The notes: a model not told the origin generated them from the letters alone. Positions 25,474 through 35,570 are shown, counted from the stretch's first letter. The stretch is DNA of 64,000 bases from Methylomarinum sp965277025 (GCA_965277025.1 OZ255706.1:124001-188000); one strand, 5' to 3'. A program made the numbers and translations.

Positions 25474-25976
25474 TTAATTGTTTTCTGCTTTCGCCGCATC
25501 CAACGCTGCCTGTAATTTGGCTTCATCTTCATGCGTCAGTGAAGTATGAATAACTTTACCGCCTGTGCCTTTCAACTCATCCAGTAATTTATCCAGCACG
25601 ATTTTACGCGCCAAAATAAACAAGGCTGATTTGCCTTCTTCCAGGTTGGCGGCAAGTTCCTTCATGAAGTCATCATTGATACCCACATCCGACAACGCAC
25701 CCACCACAGCGCCGGATGTTCCACCGACAAGCAACCCCAATAACGGATTCAGGAACAACAGACCGATTAACAAGCCCCAGAATCCGCCACTGGTGGCGCC
25801 AATCAGTGCTGGCGACCACATTTGTCTTAATTTTATCTTGCCGTCTTTATCTTTGACAGCGACCACCGCATCTTCCAGTTCAATTAAATATTCTTTTTGC
25901 ATTTTAAGCAGCTTTAAGCGTACTTCTTCCGCTTGATAGACATATCATCATAGGTTACAACAATAAGTTCTGACAT
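25474..25976 (-). pseudogene. DUF1269 membrane protein with N-terminal frameshift
   Basis: The downstream 142-residue frame (MQKEYLIELEDAVVAV onward) is clearly DUF1269, with a Gly-rich membrane hairpin at GGFWGLLIGLLFLNPLLGLL followed by VGGTSGAVVGAL. The family normally begins about 25 residues earlier. Just upstream, ATG at 25974-25976 with a strong AGGAGA site encodes MSELIVVTYDDMSI, and after one missing base near 25930-25939 the frame continues as AEEVRLKLLK into the main frame. The true start is therefore 25976, and the gene is frameshifted or the base was lost in sequencing. Restored length would be about 167 aa. Function of DUF1269 is unknown. Confidence 0.8.
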
Positions 25977-26004
25977 AGTTTTCTCCTGAAGTTTAAATTT
26001 TCGA

Positions 26005-26451
26005 TTACTGCAATAAGTCGAATATCTGTTCGACTTGTTCCCACTCGGCCGTTGCCGGATTCTTCAAGCCAGGATTGACCAGCTTGAACAATTTGGCCAC
26101 ACTGATAGTCACAGCGCCAATCAGTTCTGGTAGTTTTTGTTCGACTTCTTCGCTGTAATCCAACGCCAGTGGTGGCAACTTCGCCAGGCTGTCGAGAATA
26201 ACGCTCAGATTCAGTTCTTCATCCAGGCTTTTGAATGCATGAATCTGCTCTTGCAGGCCTTTTGTAATGGGCAGGTCGTGCACCTGAATGACATCCCGTC
26301 CATTTGCTTTGGCGATTCCAACAGCTCTTACCAGCAGACTGTGTACCCGCTGGTTCACAAACTCTTCCAGTCGTTTAATATCGTTTTTGTCGATATCCAG
26401 AGAAGCCGTCTCGCGGAATAATTTTTCAAATTGTTTTACTGCCATTACCAT
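26005..26451 (-). CDS. DUF1931 histone-fold-like protein
   Basis: A 148-aa soluble protein of the DUF1931 family, in which two histone folds occur in one chain. Histone-fold-like pattern: FRETASLDIDKNDIKRLEEF then VNQRVHSLLVRAVGIAKANGRDVIQVHDLPI, a helix-strap-helix segment. Start could be residue 1 or the second Met (residue 3); neither has a clear ribosome site. It precedes the DUF1269 gene on the same strand by about 30 bp. Role unknown; DNA binding is possible but not shown. Confidence 0.75.
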   Translation of the reverse strand: MVMAVKQFEKLFRETASLDIDKNDIKRLEEFVNQRVHSLLVRAVGIAKANGRDVIQVHDLPITKGLQEQIHAFKSLDEELNLSVILDSLAKLPPLALDYSEEVEQKLPELIGAVTISVAKLFKLVNPGLKNPATAEWEQVEQIFDLLQ

Positions 26452-28315
26452 TTCTGTAATGGGGACTATCTAAAATAAAACAACAGGAAAGGTAAAACTC
26501 TTTGAGGAAATCGCTGATTTAGAAGTAGCACAGGGTTATGCCAGTAATATAGGTGCTTGCAATACTTTGGTTTTGTAAGTTAAGCGGGCATCCGCATTTC
26601 CACTCTTGAGACCGCTGACAGAAAGGGTGATTTGTTTACACAATACGCAACTAGAGTTGCCCGCCTGCCAGTCTTAGTGAGTTCTCTGGCATCACCAGAT
26701 AATCAACCAACGATCCCAGTTTTGGATTTTCTTGCTGCAAAACAGTTTCTCTTAGTTCATCGATGTCTTTTTGCTCAAGATTAACGCCATTCAAGCGGGC
26801 ATAGACGAGTAGTGCTATACGAAGTGTTTCATTTTCTGGCGCCAGCAATTCATTGACAAGATCAATGGTATTGCCAACTGCCGCAATACTGTAAATTGTT
26901 TTTAATGTTTCATTCAATATGGCGGGGTCATCAGGAGATTGGCCCTGTTTGACCTGCTCAATTTGTCTTGAAAGCTGATCGAAGGCTGATTTCGGGCTGA
27001 GATCAGATAATACTGCCTTGGGAAGGTGAATGGCGGCATTGAAAACAGATTTCAATCTTTCATCCAGAGTGGATAATTGCCCTGCTTTTATCACTCCGCT
27101 AAAAAGTGTATTTATTGAATAGAAAACATCATCGAGCATTTCGCCTGTCTCGACTAACTCGACCAGGCGCTTGCCTTCATCCAGCGGTAAAGGCAATTGT
27201 TCACCGGCTTTTTTAATGGCTGCCTGCTCGAGTTCTTTCTTGAGCCTGGTATTGCTTTTCAGTTCCTGGGGAAGATTATGCTCAATCAATATAGTTTTAA
27301 AAAGTCGCTCGGCGCTGTCAGCACTTATGTCCAGTTTATCCAGATAACCTTTATCTTTCGCCCAATGCAGCACTTCAGAAATTTTCTGTTCAATGTCTGG
27401 CTCTTTGGAGGTCCCTTCAATCTTTTGTCTAAAGAAATTCAATAACTGATGTTACGCGCTACGCCGGATAATTGATAAAATTTGAGGATGAACAAAGAGA
27501 AATTAGACCTGTACACAGACTATTTAATCAGCAATACGAGCTATGCGACGGCGACGGGTTTGTCGTCAATGTTAGATGGAGAAGTTAGCCATGATAGTGT
27601 CACGCGTTTTTTATCGTCCAGGACGTACACATCAAAAGACCTCTGGCTGGAGGTTAAACGAACAGTCCGGAAGATTGAAGAAGAATCAGGGTGTTTGATT
27701 TTTGACGATACAATCCAGGAGAAGCAATGGACAGACGAGAATGAAGTCATTTGTTGGCATTATGACCATTGCCAGGGGCGGTCAGTCAAAGGCATCAATC
27801 TATTGAATGCCTTGTATCATACGGGCAATGTTTCGATACCCGTAGCCTTTGAAGTGGTCAAAAAACCGATTCAGTTTTGTGATATCAAAACAAAGCAGGT
27901 TAAACGAATGGCTACGGTGACCAAAAATGAGCTGATGCGTGCGATGATTCAACAGTGTTTGAACAATCGGCTTCAATTTCGCTATGTGTTGATGGATAGC
28001 TGGTTTACGGCTAAAGAGAATCTGGAGTTTATTGTTGACAAAGACAAACATTTCATTGGGGCTTTAAAGGATAATCGTTTGGTGGCGTTGAGCGTAGACG
28101 ACAAGAAACAAGGAAAATTTACCCGTGTCAGTGACATTGCATTAGAGGATAAACAAGCAGTTCGCGGCTGGCTAAAAGGCTACCCACATGAAGTCCTGAT
28201 TGTCCGGCGAATCTTTACAAACAAAGACGGCAGTACGGCAACCGTTAATCTGGTGTGCAGTGATTTAACATTAACGGGTGAAAAAGTTGCGGCAATCTAT
28301 CAGAAACGATGGAAA

Positions 28316-29440
28316 TAGAAGTTACGCATTGACAACAGATCGAAATTTTGGGTTTAAATGATTCATATTTGGCATAAAGGTGTCGATAAACGAAGCCATA
28401 ACATCGTTGAATAAATTCCGCTGTACGCTATAGCAATTATTAATCACGTCTGCAAAGCTCAATTTTTGTAATTGAACAAAGCCACAAATTGCAGAAAAAA
28501 TATGATTATTTATTGCTCTTTTATTGCGAACCTGGAACCGCTCAATATTACACACCTGCTTTATTGCCCGATGATATTGCTCAATCTGCCAATGCCTGTC
28601 ATGTTGTTCGGTAAATGCTTTCTTGTCAAAAACAGCAGTTTTTTCTTCATCAGGTAGTGAACTTATGTAATGGCGAACTTGTTCTTTCAAGGTCGTCCGA
28701 AATAATTTCACATACCCAAAATTTTTGAGCCAAACCATTAAGCCGTCTTCCGGGATTTCTAATTGCCTGACTTGAACCCATGAACCTTTTTCAACAGAGA
28801 CTAATCGATTACCTTCCACTGCAAAGAATAATCCTGTCTGATGATTTCTTATCAATTTAAGATTATCCACGCAACTGTACCAGCTATCTCCTGTTATAAA
28901 ACCAGGTTCTAGTCCCCAAGCTAATACTTCGGTCAGCATGTCTTGAAAATAGTCATTTTTTGTCTTTCCTTCCGCCTTATCGACCACCCGGAAATTCAGT
29001 GGTTGGTGTTTTCCTTGAATGTCTGTGTAGTACAACGTGACAAGATTGATTCCCTTGACTGCTCCATGATGTTTTCCCGACCAAAAATAACTGACAAATG
29101 CCATATATTGGCTATAAGGTTTATCAAGAACACTATCGTCAACACTCAAGGTTCCGCCCTTTAAATTCAGGCTTGCGCTGGCTTCATTGTATAAATCTCG
29201 CCCAGTGTAATGCTCCCGATTTAGAAATCGATTTACGCTATCATGTGATATTGACATGACTTCGCCTAATCGTCGACAACCAGCTTGTTTCGGCTCACTT
29301 AATAAAAAACCAATATACATGGGTAATGTACAGCAGGCTGTTGAGGGGCGTGTTATTTCTCTTATCAAGGTTTGCCTTGCATTGACTTTGGGATTTTTTA
29401 AACCCATAGTTTAACATTGCCTGTCAATGCGTAACTTCTA
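28316..29440 (-). mobile_element. IS element B, copy 1 (complete, 1125 bp)
   Basis: Perfect 19-bp terminal inverted repeats TAGAAGTTACGCATTGACA and its complement, flanked by 5-bp duplication GGAAA (28311-28315, 29441-29445). It is inserted inside the transposase gene of element A. A second, deleted copy lies at 55872-56910. Confidence 0.95.
28322..29407 (-). CDS. DDE transposase of IS element B
   Basis: A 361-aa intact transposase, IS4/IS701-like. Seen: N-terminal HTH-like region with SHDSVNRFLNREHYTGRDLY; first D in SVDDSVLDKPYSQY; second D in ITGDSWYSCVDNL; glutamate region HWQIEQYHRAIKQVCNIE. The architecture parallels the element A transposase (similar SHDSVxRFL and DSW motifs), so the two IS are distant relatives. 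The gene nearly fills the element, and its start lies ~33 bp inside the right end. This copy could supply transposase to the deleted copy at 55872. Confidence 0.88.
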   Translation of the reverse strand: MGLKNPKVNARQTLIREITRPSTACCTLPMYIGFLLSEPKQAGCRRLGEVMSISHDSVNRFLNREHYTGRDLYNEASASLNLKGGTLSVDDSVLDKPYSQYMAFVSYFWSGKHHGAVKGINLVTLYYTDIQGKHQPLNFRVVDKAEGKTKNDYFQDMLTEVLAWGLEPGFITGDSWYSCVDNLKLIRNHQTGLFFAVEGNRLVSVEKGSWVQVRQLEIPEDGLMVWLKNFGYVKLFRTTLKEQVRHYISSLPDEEKTAVFDKKAFTEQHDRHWQIEQYHRAIKQVCNIERFQVRNKRAINNHIFSAICGFVQLQKLSFADVINNCYSVQRNLFNDVMASFIDTFMPNMNHLNPKFRSVVNA

Positions 29441-29744
29441 GGAAAGTCGAAGAATTTCATAAATCATTGAAATCCAATGCCGGGTTGGCAAAGTCGCCTA
29501 CTCGTACCCCAACAACACAAAACAATCATATTTTTATGGCCATTATGGCGGTCTTTAAACTGGAGTGTCTCAAAATAAAACACCAAACCAATCATTTTGC
29601 TTTGAAGGCAAAATTATATATCAAGGCCATTCGGCAGGCTTTTGCTGAATTGCAACAATTCAAGACCGCGTAACATCAGTCAATAATTTTTCAAATAGCA
29701 TCATTTTCTCCTGATTTATTATTTTCAACCTGAAGCCTGTCATT

Positions 29745-30416
29745 TCAATGTATTTCCAGCGTAATGTTTTCAGCCTCTGACGCTTCAATACAGACCATAA
29801 CGACCCGGTCATCTACAGTTGCCGGCATCAGCAGCCGCCAGTGCCGTTCATCACCGTATTCCAGGGGAAATTGAACAAACTTCGGCTGCGGGTCAAATGC
29901 AATCTGAACGTTCTTCAAGCCTAACACAATTCCTTGGCCGACGGCTTTGACAAACGCTTCTTTCGCCGTCCAGTAGCGATAAAATTGTTCTAACCTTTCA
30001 GTTTCCGGCAAATGATTCCATGTCTGTTGTTCTCTTGACGAAAAGCACCGTTTAACCAGGCCTTCCATGCCTTTTCTTTCCCTGACCCGCTCTATATCCA
30101 CACCGATTCGGCTCCCGGTAGTGATCACCAGCACCCAGTTTTTCTGACAATGCGATAAATTAAAAAAAACCTCCGGGTAATCGGCCAAATAAGGTTTTCC
30201 AGCAGGGGTTCGCAATATTTTCAGTCGTTCTGGTGAACAGTCAACATAGTGGCTTAAATGTTGGCGAACCCGGCTGCGTATTTCAATAAACTGTTGACGG
30301 AGTTCAGGTCGCTTGAATCTATCCGCTTGTCGCCATTCTTCAGGACTCAGCACAGCATCATCGATATTGCCCTGCAAACAGCCAGAATGGTAAGCGATGA
30401 TTTTTTTCATTGCCAC
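29745..30416 (-). CDS. 4'-phosphopantetheinyl transferase, Sfp type
   Basis: A 223-aa enzyme that attaches phosphopantetheine to carrier proteins. Signature residues: IGVDIERVRERKG and the downstream FYRYWTAKEAFVKAVGQGIV, holding the Mg-binding and CoA-binding residues. FFNLSHCQKNWVLVITT is also typical. Length is normal for the Sfp group. No NRPS/PKS genes are nearby, so it may serve acyl carrier proteins generally. Its start touches the ggt stop (1-nt overlap). Confidence 0.92.
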   Translation of the reverse strand: MAMKKIIAYHSGCLQGNIDDAVLSPEEWRQADRFKRPELRQQFIEIRSRVRQHLSHYVDCSPERLKILRTPAGKPYLADYPEVFFNLSHCQKNWVLVITTGSRIGVDIERVRERKGMEGLVKRCFSSREQQTWNHLPETERLEQFYRYWTAKEAFVKAVGQGIVLGLKNVQIAFDPQPKFVQFPLEYGDERHWRLLMPATVDDRVVMVCIEASEAENITLEIH

Positions 30417-32083
30417 TAACGAACCAGCGCCGACCCTTCGCCGCGTGGATCACTGGCGGCGCTTAATCGGTGACTGTCAAGTTGCAACTGTACGGCCTGC
30501 ATATTGCCATAGCGGTAGGATTTTTCCTTTACATGATGTCCCAGGGCTTCAAGTCCCTGGATTTCATCATCGGTCAACCCGCCTTTTTCATATTGGATCT
30601 GGTCGGGAATATATTGATGATGATAACGGGGTACATTGACCCAGCTTTCAGGTCCATGGCCTTGTGCAAAATCCAGCACCGCCAGAATCAGCATCGAGAT
30701 GATCCGACTGCCGCCCGGCGTGCCCAATACCGCAATACGCAAGCCATCGTCCAGAAAAGTCGGCGTCATGCTGGATAACATGCGTTTACCTGGTTCGATC
30801 ATATTGGCGCTGCCACCAACCAGTCCATAGCCGTTTTGATGCCCGGCCTGACTGACAAAATCATCCATTTCATCATTCAACAACACGCCCGTTCCATCCG
30901 CCATAAAGGCGGCCCCAAACGGGAAATTGATACTCAATGTCGCCGCCACCCGGTTACCCCGATCATCGATAATGGAAAAATGCGTAGTATGCAAACCATC
31001 TTTTTCTTCCATACTTGTCTCTGCCAGATATTCACTGGGTAAGGCGCGATCCAGACGAATACTTTGCCGGATGCCGGCGGCGTAATCCGGGGACAAAAGT
31101 CTGGCAACAGGAACCTTGACAAAATCCTGATCGCCCAGATAGCGGGCCCGATCATGATAGGCCCGTCGCATAGCCTCTGCCACCACATGCATGCGAGTAA
31201 CCGAATCCAGCTTTTCCAGTGGATAGGCCGACAAGATATTCAATGTTTCCAGCATCACTATGCCGCCCGATGACGGTAAAGCGGCACTGGTGATGTTGAT
31301 GCCATTGTATTGCCCCGTTATCGGCTCACGTTCGACCACCTGGTATTGCTCCAGATCAGCCCGTTGCCAGATTCCGCCTCCTTGTTTAACTGCAGCCAGC
31401 AACCTGGCGGCCACTTCACCTTGATAAAACCCGGCTTTACCACGCCTTGCAAGCATTGTCAGCGTTTTGGCCAAATCAGGCTGACGTAATACAGCGCCAA
31501 TGGCGGGAATTTGGCCCTGATCCAACAATACCGTTGCAGCAGCAGGATTGTTTTGTATCGCCTTGAGTCGAAAGCGTAATAATTTCTGATGCCGTGGGCC
31601 AATTTTAAAACCTTGTTCAGCTAAACGTATCGCAGGTTGCAATGTAGTGTTCAAAGGCAACTGCCCATAATGCCGGGATAAATACACCAATGCAGCGGGA
31701 AGTCCAGGAATTGCCGCAGCCAGTGCGCCATCTTTGGAGGCTTTATCCCTTACCTTTCCATCATCGTCAAGGTACATGTTCCTGTGGGCTGCCAATGGCG
31801 CTTTTTCGCGGCCATCCAGCATGACTGTTTTATTTTTTGCTCGATCATGCAACAGCCAGAAACCTCCACCACCTAGACCGGAGCCCGCCGGTTCGACCAC
31901 CGCTAACGCGGCGCTGACAGCGACAGCAGCATCAAAAACATTCCCCCCCTGCTGAAGGATTTCAAAACCTGCCTGGGTCGCCAATGGATGGGCGCTGGCA
32001 ATGGCGGCTTTGGCTCTGACGGGCGAATTGCCAACAGTTAGCGTTAAAAACAAACAAAAAATGCTGAATATCTTGGTTTTCAT
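30416..32083 (-). CDS. ggt: Gamma-glutamyltransferase
   Basis: A 555-aa Ntn hydrolase. An N-terminal signal peptide (FSIFCLFLTLTVGNSPVRA) sends it to the periplasm. The self-cleavage and nucleophile threonine is in HTTHFSIIDDRGN near residue 370, where the precursor splits into large and small subunits. GSGLGGGGFWLLHD and GTPGGSRIISMLILAVLDF are conserved family segments. It cleaves glutathione and gamma-glutamyl compounds. It precedes the PPTase gene on the same strand. Confidence 0.95.
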   Translation of the reverse strand: MKTKIFSIFCLFLTLTVGNSPVRAKAAIASAHPLATQAGFEILQQGGNVFDAAVAVSAALAVVEPAGSGLGGGGFWLLHDRAKNKTVMLDGREKAPLAAHRNMYLDDDGKVRDKASKDGALAAAIPGLPAALVYLSRHYGQLPLNTTLQPAIRLAEQGFKIGPRHQKLLRFRLKAIQNNPAAATVLLDQGQIPAIGAVLRQPDLAKTLTMLARRGKAGFYQGEVAARLLAAVKQGGGIWQRADLEQYQVVEREPITGQYNGINITSAALPSSGGIVMLETLNILSAYPLEKLDSVTRMHVVAEAMRRAYHDRARYLGDQDFVKVPVARLLSPDYAAGIRQSIRLDRALPSEYLAETSMEEKDGLHTTHFSIIDDRGNRVAATLSINFPFGAAFMADGTGVLLNDEMDDFVSQAGHQNGYGLVGGSANMIEPGKRMLSSMTPTFLDDGLRIAVLGTPGGSRIISMLILAVLDFAQGHGPESWVNVPRYHHQYIPDQIQYEKGGLTDDEIQGLEALGHHVKEKSYRYGNMQAVQLQLDSHRLSAASDPRGEGSALVR

Positions 32084-32144
32084 ATTGAATACAGTAAACT
32101 ATTTTCCTCATTATACTGTTCATCCCTCTTCCCAGCCGACTGCC

Positions 32145-33419
32145 ATGTTCTTTACATCAATTGAAAAATTACAACTTTATCATCTGCTTATTTCCTTGGC
32201 GATAGGCTTGTTGATCGGTCTTGAACGTGGCTGGCACCAGCGTGAAAGCCAGACAGGAGAACATATCGCCGGCATACGAACCTATGGTTTGCTGGGTCTG
32301 TTAGGAGGCTGCAGCGCCATGTTGGCAACCACGCAGAATATTATTCTGATGGGGCTTTTTTTTATTGGTCTCTGTATCATGCTGATTACTATTTATGTCA
32401 TCGATATTACCATCCATCGAAAAGACATGGGAATGACCAGCCTGATCGCCGCATTATTGGTCTTCATTCTTGGCGCTTTGGCCAGCATTGGCCAGGAAAC
32501 CATCGCTTCAGCCATAGCGGTTATCACCACATTGTTGCTGGGCTATAAATCATCTATTCACCACCTGATCAACAAGATTGACGTGACTGAATTACACGCC
32601 ATTTTGCAATTATTGTTGATTTCTGTGTTGATTTTGCCGATGTTGCCTAACAAAGCCTACGATCCTTGGGGAGCGCTGAATCCTTATGAAATCTGGCTAA
32701 TGGTGGTACTGATTGCAACCATCTCTTTTGTTGGCTATTTCGCTTTGAAGATCGGTGGTCCACGATGCGGCACGGCTTTTACCGGACTATTTTCCGGCAT
32801 GGTTTCATCAACTGCCCTGACCTTGAGCTTTGCCCGCATCGCCCGGCACAACCCATCCATTCAACATGAACTGTCTGCTGGTATTCTGATTGCCTGCACC
32901 ACCATGTTTCCCAGAATGGTTTTATTGGCTGGCATCATTAACCAGGAGTTACTGGCCTATCTTTGGCCACCAACACTAATCATGGGACTTTTCTTGCTTA
33001 CCCCGGCTATTTTTTACCTGCAACAAAAACATCATGACAATCAAACGACGGGATCTCCAGTCACCAATCCGTTGGAGTTGGAACCGGCCATTATGTTTGG
33101 TCTGTTTCTGGCAGGCATCATGTTATTAAGTAAAATCTTGAAGAGCTATTTTGGTGATGCCGGAATTTTAATACTGGCCGCCATTTCCGGCATCATGGAT
33201 GTTGATGCTATCGACCTTTCCTTGTCACGCATGAGTCTGGAGGAATTGGACCTGCATATCGCCGCTAGCGGCATCACGCTGGCCGCCGTCGTTAACAACC
33301 TGGTCAAGGCTGGAATAGCCACCGTTGTCAGCGGCCATTCAATTGGTGGCCGGGTCAGCATCCCATTGATCATCAGCGCCGTCAGTGGACTGATTTATGT
33401 GCTGATAAAAACAGCCTGA
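32145..33419 (+). CDS. MgtC/SapB plus DUF4010 membrane protein
   Basis: About 424 aa from the ATG at 32145; an open frame upstream to 32001 overlaps the ggt start and is not expected to be coding. The N-terminal domain LISLAIGLLIGLERGWHQRE with GIRTYGLLGLLGG is MgtC/SapB-like. The rest is a DUF4010 domain with many hydrophobic segments (about ten in total) and the conserved SSTALTLSFARIARHNP. An inner-membrane protein, possibly a transporter; substrate unknown. Divergent from ggt. Confidence 0.88.
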   Translation: MFFTSIEKLQLYHLLISLAIGLLIGLERGWHQRESQTGEHIAGIRTYGLLGLLGGCSAMLATTQNIILMGLFFIGLCIMLITIYVIDITIHRKDMGMTSLIAALLVFILGALASIGQETIASAIAVITTLLLGYKSSIHHLINKIDVTELHAILQLLLISVLILPMLPNKAYDPWGALNPYEIWLMVVLIATISFVGYFALKIGGPRCGTAFTGLFSGMVSSTALTLSFARIARHNPSIQHELSAGILIACTTMFPRMVLLAGIINQELLAYLWPPTLIMGLFLLTPAIFYLQQKHHDNQTTGSPVTNPLELEPAIMFGLFLAGIMLLSKILKSYFGDAGILILAAISGIMDVDAIDLSLSRMSLEELDLHIAASGITLAAVVNNLVKAGIATVVSGHSIGGRVSIPLIISAVSGLIYVLIKTA

Positions 33420-33804
33420 TTTATACACAATTTCTGTGGATAACTTTGTTGATAAACTGTTTTCATCGCTGCCGATAGTACATGAGACAAGCGTTTTCGT
33501 TAAATTGGTCATTTTATGCACAACATCAATTAACTTATACTTTTCAATACCTTAGCAAAAAAAAACAAAATAAGTATTTGAATTTTTTTAAAAAAATATT
33601 GCTTGACATATTCGATGTCGATTGGTTGTGCGTAACTTCGCTTAGCAAAACAATGAGTTGCGCGTAATTCGAATAATGCCTTACCATTATGAGTCAACGC
33701 GCTTGCTCAAAGAAAGCGCTGAACAAATCAGCGATTCTTTGAAACACTCCGGTAAATATTTTGCCTAAGCGCCTTTTCCCCTGATTTTTTCGTTACTGAA
33801 CCTT
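33420..33804. other. Intergenic region without a recognised gene
   Basis: 385 bp, AT-rich around 33540-33610 with an A9 run. TTGACA occurs at 33604 but without a matching -10. A short piece around 33715-33745 (AAATCAGCGATTCTTTG) resembles the tail of the dispersed repeat at 54610. Nothing else seen. Confidence 0.4.
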
Positions 33805-34686
33805 ATGATTTCGTCCACAAAAAAAATTGGCTTTATTGGTATTGGCTTGATGGGCCAGCCACTTTGCCTTCGCTTGCTGGTGGCAGGTTTTTCATTACAT
33901 ATCTGGAACCGTACCAAAGAGAAATTAGCCCCTGTTCTTGCTGCAGGTGCGACAGAAGCAGACAGTATCGCCACTCTGGTGCAGCAATCAGGTATCATCC
34001 TGCTGTGTCTGGCGGATACCAACGTCGTCAAAACCATTGTCAGCGAACATATATTGCCGCATGGCCGTGCCGGAAAATTAGTCATTGACCTGTCCAGCAT
34101 CGACCCAGATACCACCAGAGACCTGGCCCGCCAATTACGTCAACAGTGCAATATGCGCTGGGTGGATGCGCCGGTTTCCGGAGGCACCAAAGGCGCTGAA
34201 ACAGGTACATTGGCCATTATGGCCGGTGGAGATACAGACGATATTGCCATTGCCCGCGAGGTGTTAAAACCGCTGTATAGCCGAATAACCCATATGGGAC
34301 CTGCCGGAAGTGGGCAAATGACCAAAATATGTAACCAAATGATTGTCAGCTGCAATGTCCTGGTTATCGCCGAGATGATGGCCCTGGCCAAACAGGCCGG
34401 TGTCGGGAGTGACAAAATTCCTGAAGCGCTGGCCGGTGGCTTCGCCGACTCCAAGCCCTTACAAATCGTCGGCCCGGAAATGGCCGGACATATTTTCGAA
34501 CCGGTCAAGTGGCGGGTTAAAACACTGTTAAAAGACCTGAACATGGCAGTACAACAAGCCAGTCATTTAAACCAGTCCATACCGATGTCGGGCCTGGCGG
34601 CGCAACTGATGCAATTGCATGGTAGCCAAGGCTATCTGGATATGGACCCTGCCACCCTGATTAAACTTTTCGAACCGGATAGCTGA
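33805..34686 (+). CDS. Beta-hydroxyacid dehydrogenase, tartronate semialdehyde reductase-like
   Basis: A 293-aa NAD(P)-dependent enzyme. The Rossmann motif is KIGFIGIGLMGQPL at residues 7-20. The substrate-binding signature is WVDAPVSGGTKGAETGTLAIM (residues ~118-138), and the catalytic lysine is in GQMTKICNQMIV. It is most like GarR/GlxR tartronate semialdehyde reductases because hydroxypyruvate isomerase is encoded 6 bp downstream. Together they interconvert hydroxypyruvate, tartronate semialdehyde and glycerate. The family also includes 3-hydroxyisobutyrate dehydrogenases, so the exact substrate is inferred from context. Confidence 0.88.
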   Translation: MISSTKKIGFIGIGLMGQPLCLRLLVAGFSLHIWNRTKEKLAPVLAAGATEADSIATLVQQSGIILLCLADTNVVKTIVSEHILPHGRAGKLVIDLSSIDPDTTRDLARQLRQQCNMRWVDAPVSGGTKGAETGTLAIMAGGDTDDIAIAREVLKPLYSRITHMGPAGSGQMTKICNQMIVSCNVLVIAEMMALAKQAGVGSDKIPEALAGGFADSKPLQIVGPEMAGHIFEPVKWRVKTLLKDLNMAVQQASHLNQSIPMSGLAAQLMQLHGSQGYLDMDPATLIKLFEPDS

Positions 34687-34691
34687 TCGAT

Positions 34692-35468
34692 ATGTTGCAA
34701 TTCTCTTCTAATTTAAGCCTGTTATTTACAGAATACCCATTGATAGAACGGTTTGCAGCCGCCAGACAAGCCGGTTTCAACGCCGTTGAAATTCAGTTTC
34801 CGTATGAGCTGAGTTTTGAACAGATTCAACAACAACTCGATCAACACCAGTTGCAACTGGTGTTATTCAATGTCGATGCCGACACCTTGCTGGAAGGCGG
34901 TGAAGGACTGGCAGCCGTGCCAGACAAACAAGCGCAATTTAAACAGGCAGTAGAACAAGCTCTCGCCTATGCCGACAAACTGAATCCTGTCGCCATCAAT
35001 ATTCTGCCCGGCCGCTGCCTGGCCGCCGAAAAATACGCCGATTATCTGGCGACATTCAAACAAAACCTGCTTTACGCGGCAGACCAATTTCAGCCACTTG
35101 GGATTAAAGCTGTGTTTGAAGCGGTTAATACCATCGATATGCCTGGTTTTATCATCCATTCCGGCCAGCAAATGCTGGAGGTGCTTCAGGAGTTGAAGCA
35201 TCCCAATGTGGCCTTGCAATATGATATTTATCATATGCACCATATGGGTGAAGATTGTGCTGATTTTTTAATCCGGCATCTCGACAAAATTGGCCATATC
35301 CAATTTGCCGATTTTCCTGGACGTGGAGAAATTGGCAGTGGCCAGACAGATTTTAAACACTTGTTCAAAATCATTGCCGATTCCGATTATAACGGCTGGA
35401 CCGGTGCAGAATATCGGCCAGGCACATCGACTGTTGAATCATTAAAAACATTGCAGCAATACCTGTAA
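34692..35468 (+). CDS. hyi: Hydroxypyruvate isomerase-like TIM barrel
   Basis: A 258-aa sugar-isomerase TIM-barrel protein. Conserved features include FSSNLSLLFTEYPLIERFAAA, the glutamate FEAVNTIDMPGF, LQYDIYHMHHMGED and HIQFADFPGRGEIGSG, which supply the metal and substrate ligands of Hyi. It converts hydroxypyruvate to tartronate semialdehyde, the substrate of the reductase encoded immediately upstream, so the two genes form a small glyoxylate-pathway operon. Confidence 0.9.
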   Translation: MLQFSSNLSLLFTEYPLIERFAAARQAGFNAVEIQFPYELSFEQIQQQLDQHQLQLVLFNVDADTLLEGGEGLAAVPDKQAQFKQAVEQALAYADKLNPVAINILPGRCLAAEKYADYLATFKQNLLYAADQFQPLGIKAVFEAVNTIDMPGFIIHSGQQMLEVLQELKHPNVALQYDIYHMHHMGEDCADFLIRHLDKIGHIQFADFPGRGEIGSGQTDFKHLFKIIADSDYNGWTGAEYRPGTSTVESLKTLQQYL

Positions 35469-35570
35469 ATGCTGACACATACCTGCACCATTTCGAATCG
35501 TGAATAAACCAGCGACTCCTTAAAAACGCGTTATAATATCGACCCCACCCGTAAAAACCTTAAAAATTTA

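Larger units (their letters stand above)
27488..29673 (+). pseudogene. Transposase of IS element A, interrupted
   Basis: DDE transposase. Upstream part: FDDTIQEKQWTDE (first D), YVLMDSWFTAKENLEF (second D) and YQKRWK at the break. Downstream part after 29441: KVEEFHKSLKSNAG, supplying the glutamate. Removing element B and one GGAAA target copy leaves exactly 352 codons. The original protein was therefore complete and is now inactive unless element B excises precisely. Confidence 0.88.
27445..29680 (+). mobile_element. IS element A (IS4/IS701-like), itself interrupted
   Basis: Ends are a perfect 14-bp inverted repeat, ACTGATGTTACGCG and CGCGTAACATCAGT, flanked by 5-bp target duplication CAATA (27440-27444 and 29681-29685). 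Its transposase frame is split by element B at 28316. Without element B it is about 1.1 kb. Confidence 0.92.
26651..29704 (-). pseudogene. Unknown helical protein gene split by nested IS elements
   Basis: The body (26651-27442) encodes about 263 mostly helical, charged residues with no family I recognise; GQLSTLDERLKSVFNAAIHL and NTIDLVNELLAPENETLRIA are examples. The real start is on the other side of an IS: at 29699-29704 an ATG-ATG preceded by AGGAGA encodes MMLFEKLL, whose last codon TTG lies in the 5-bp target duplication. Removing the IS (27445-29680) and one target copy leaves an open frame of exactly 271 codons. So the gene was intact before insertion and is now cut after about eight codons. 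Residual translation from TTG at 27442 is possible. Confidence 0.82.
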
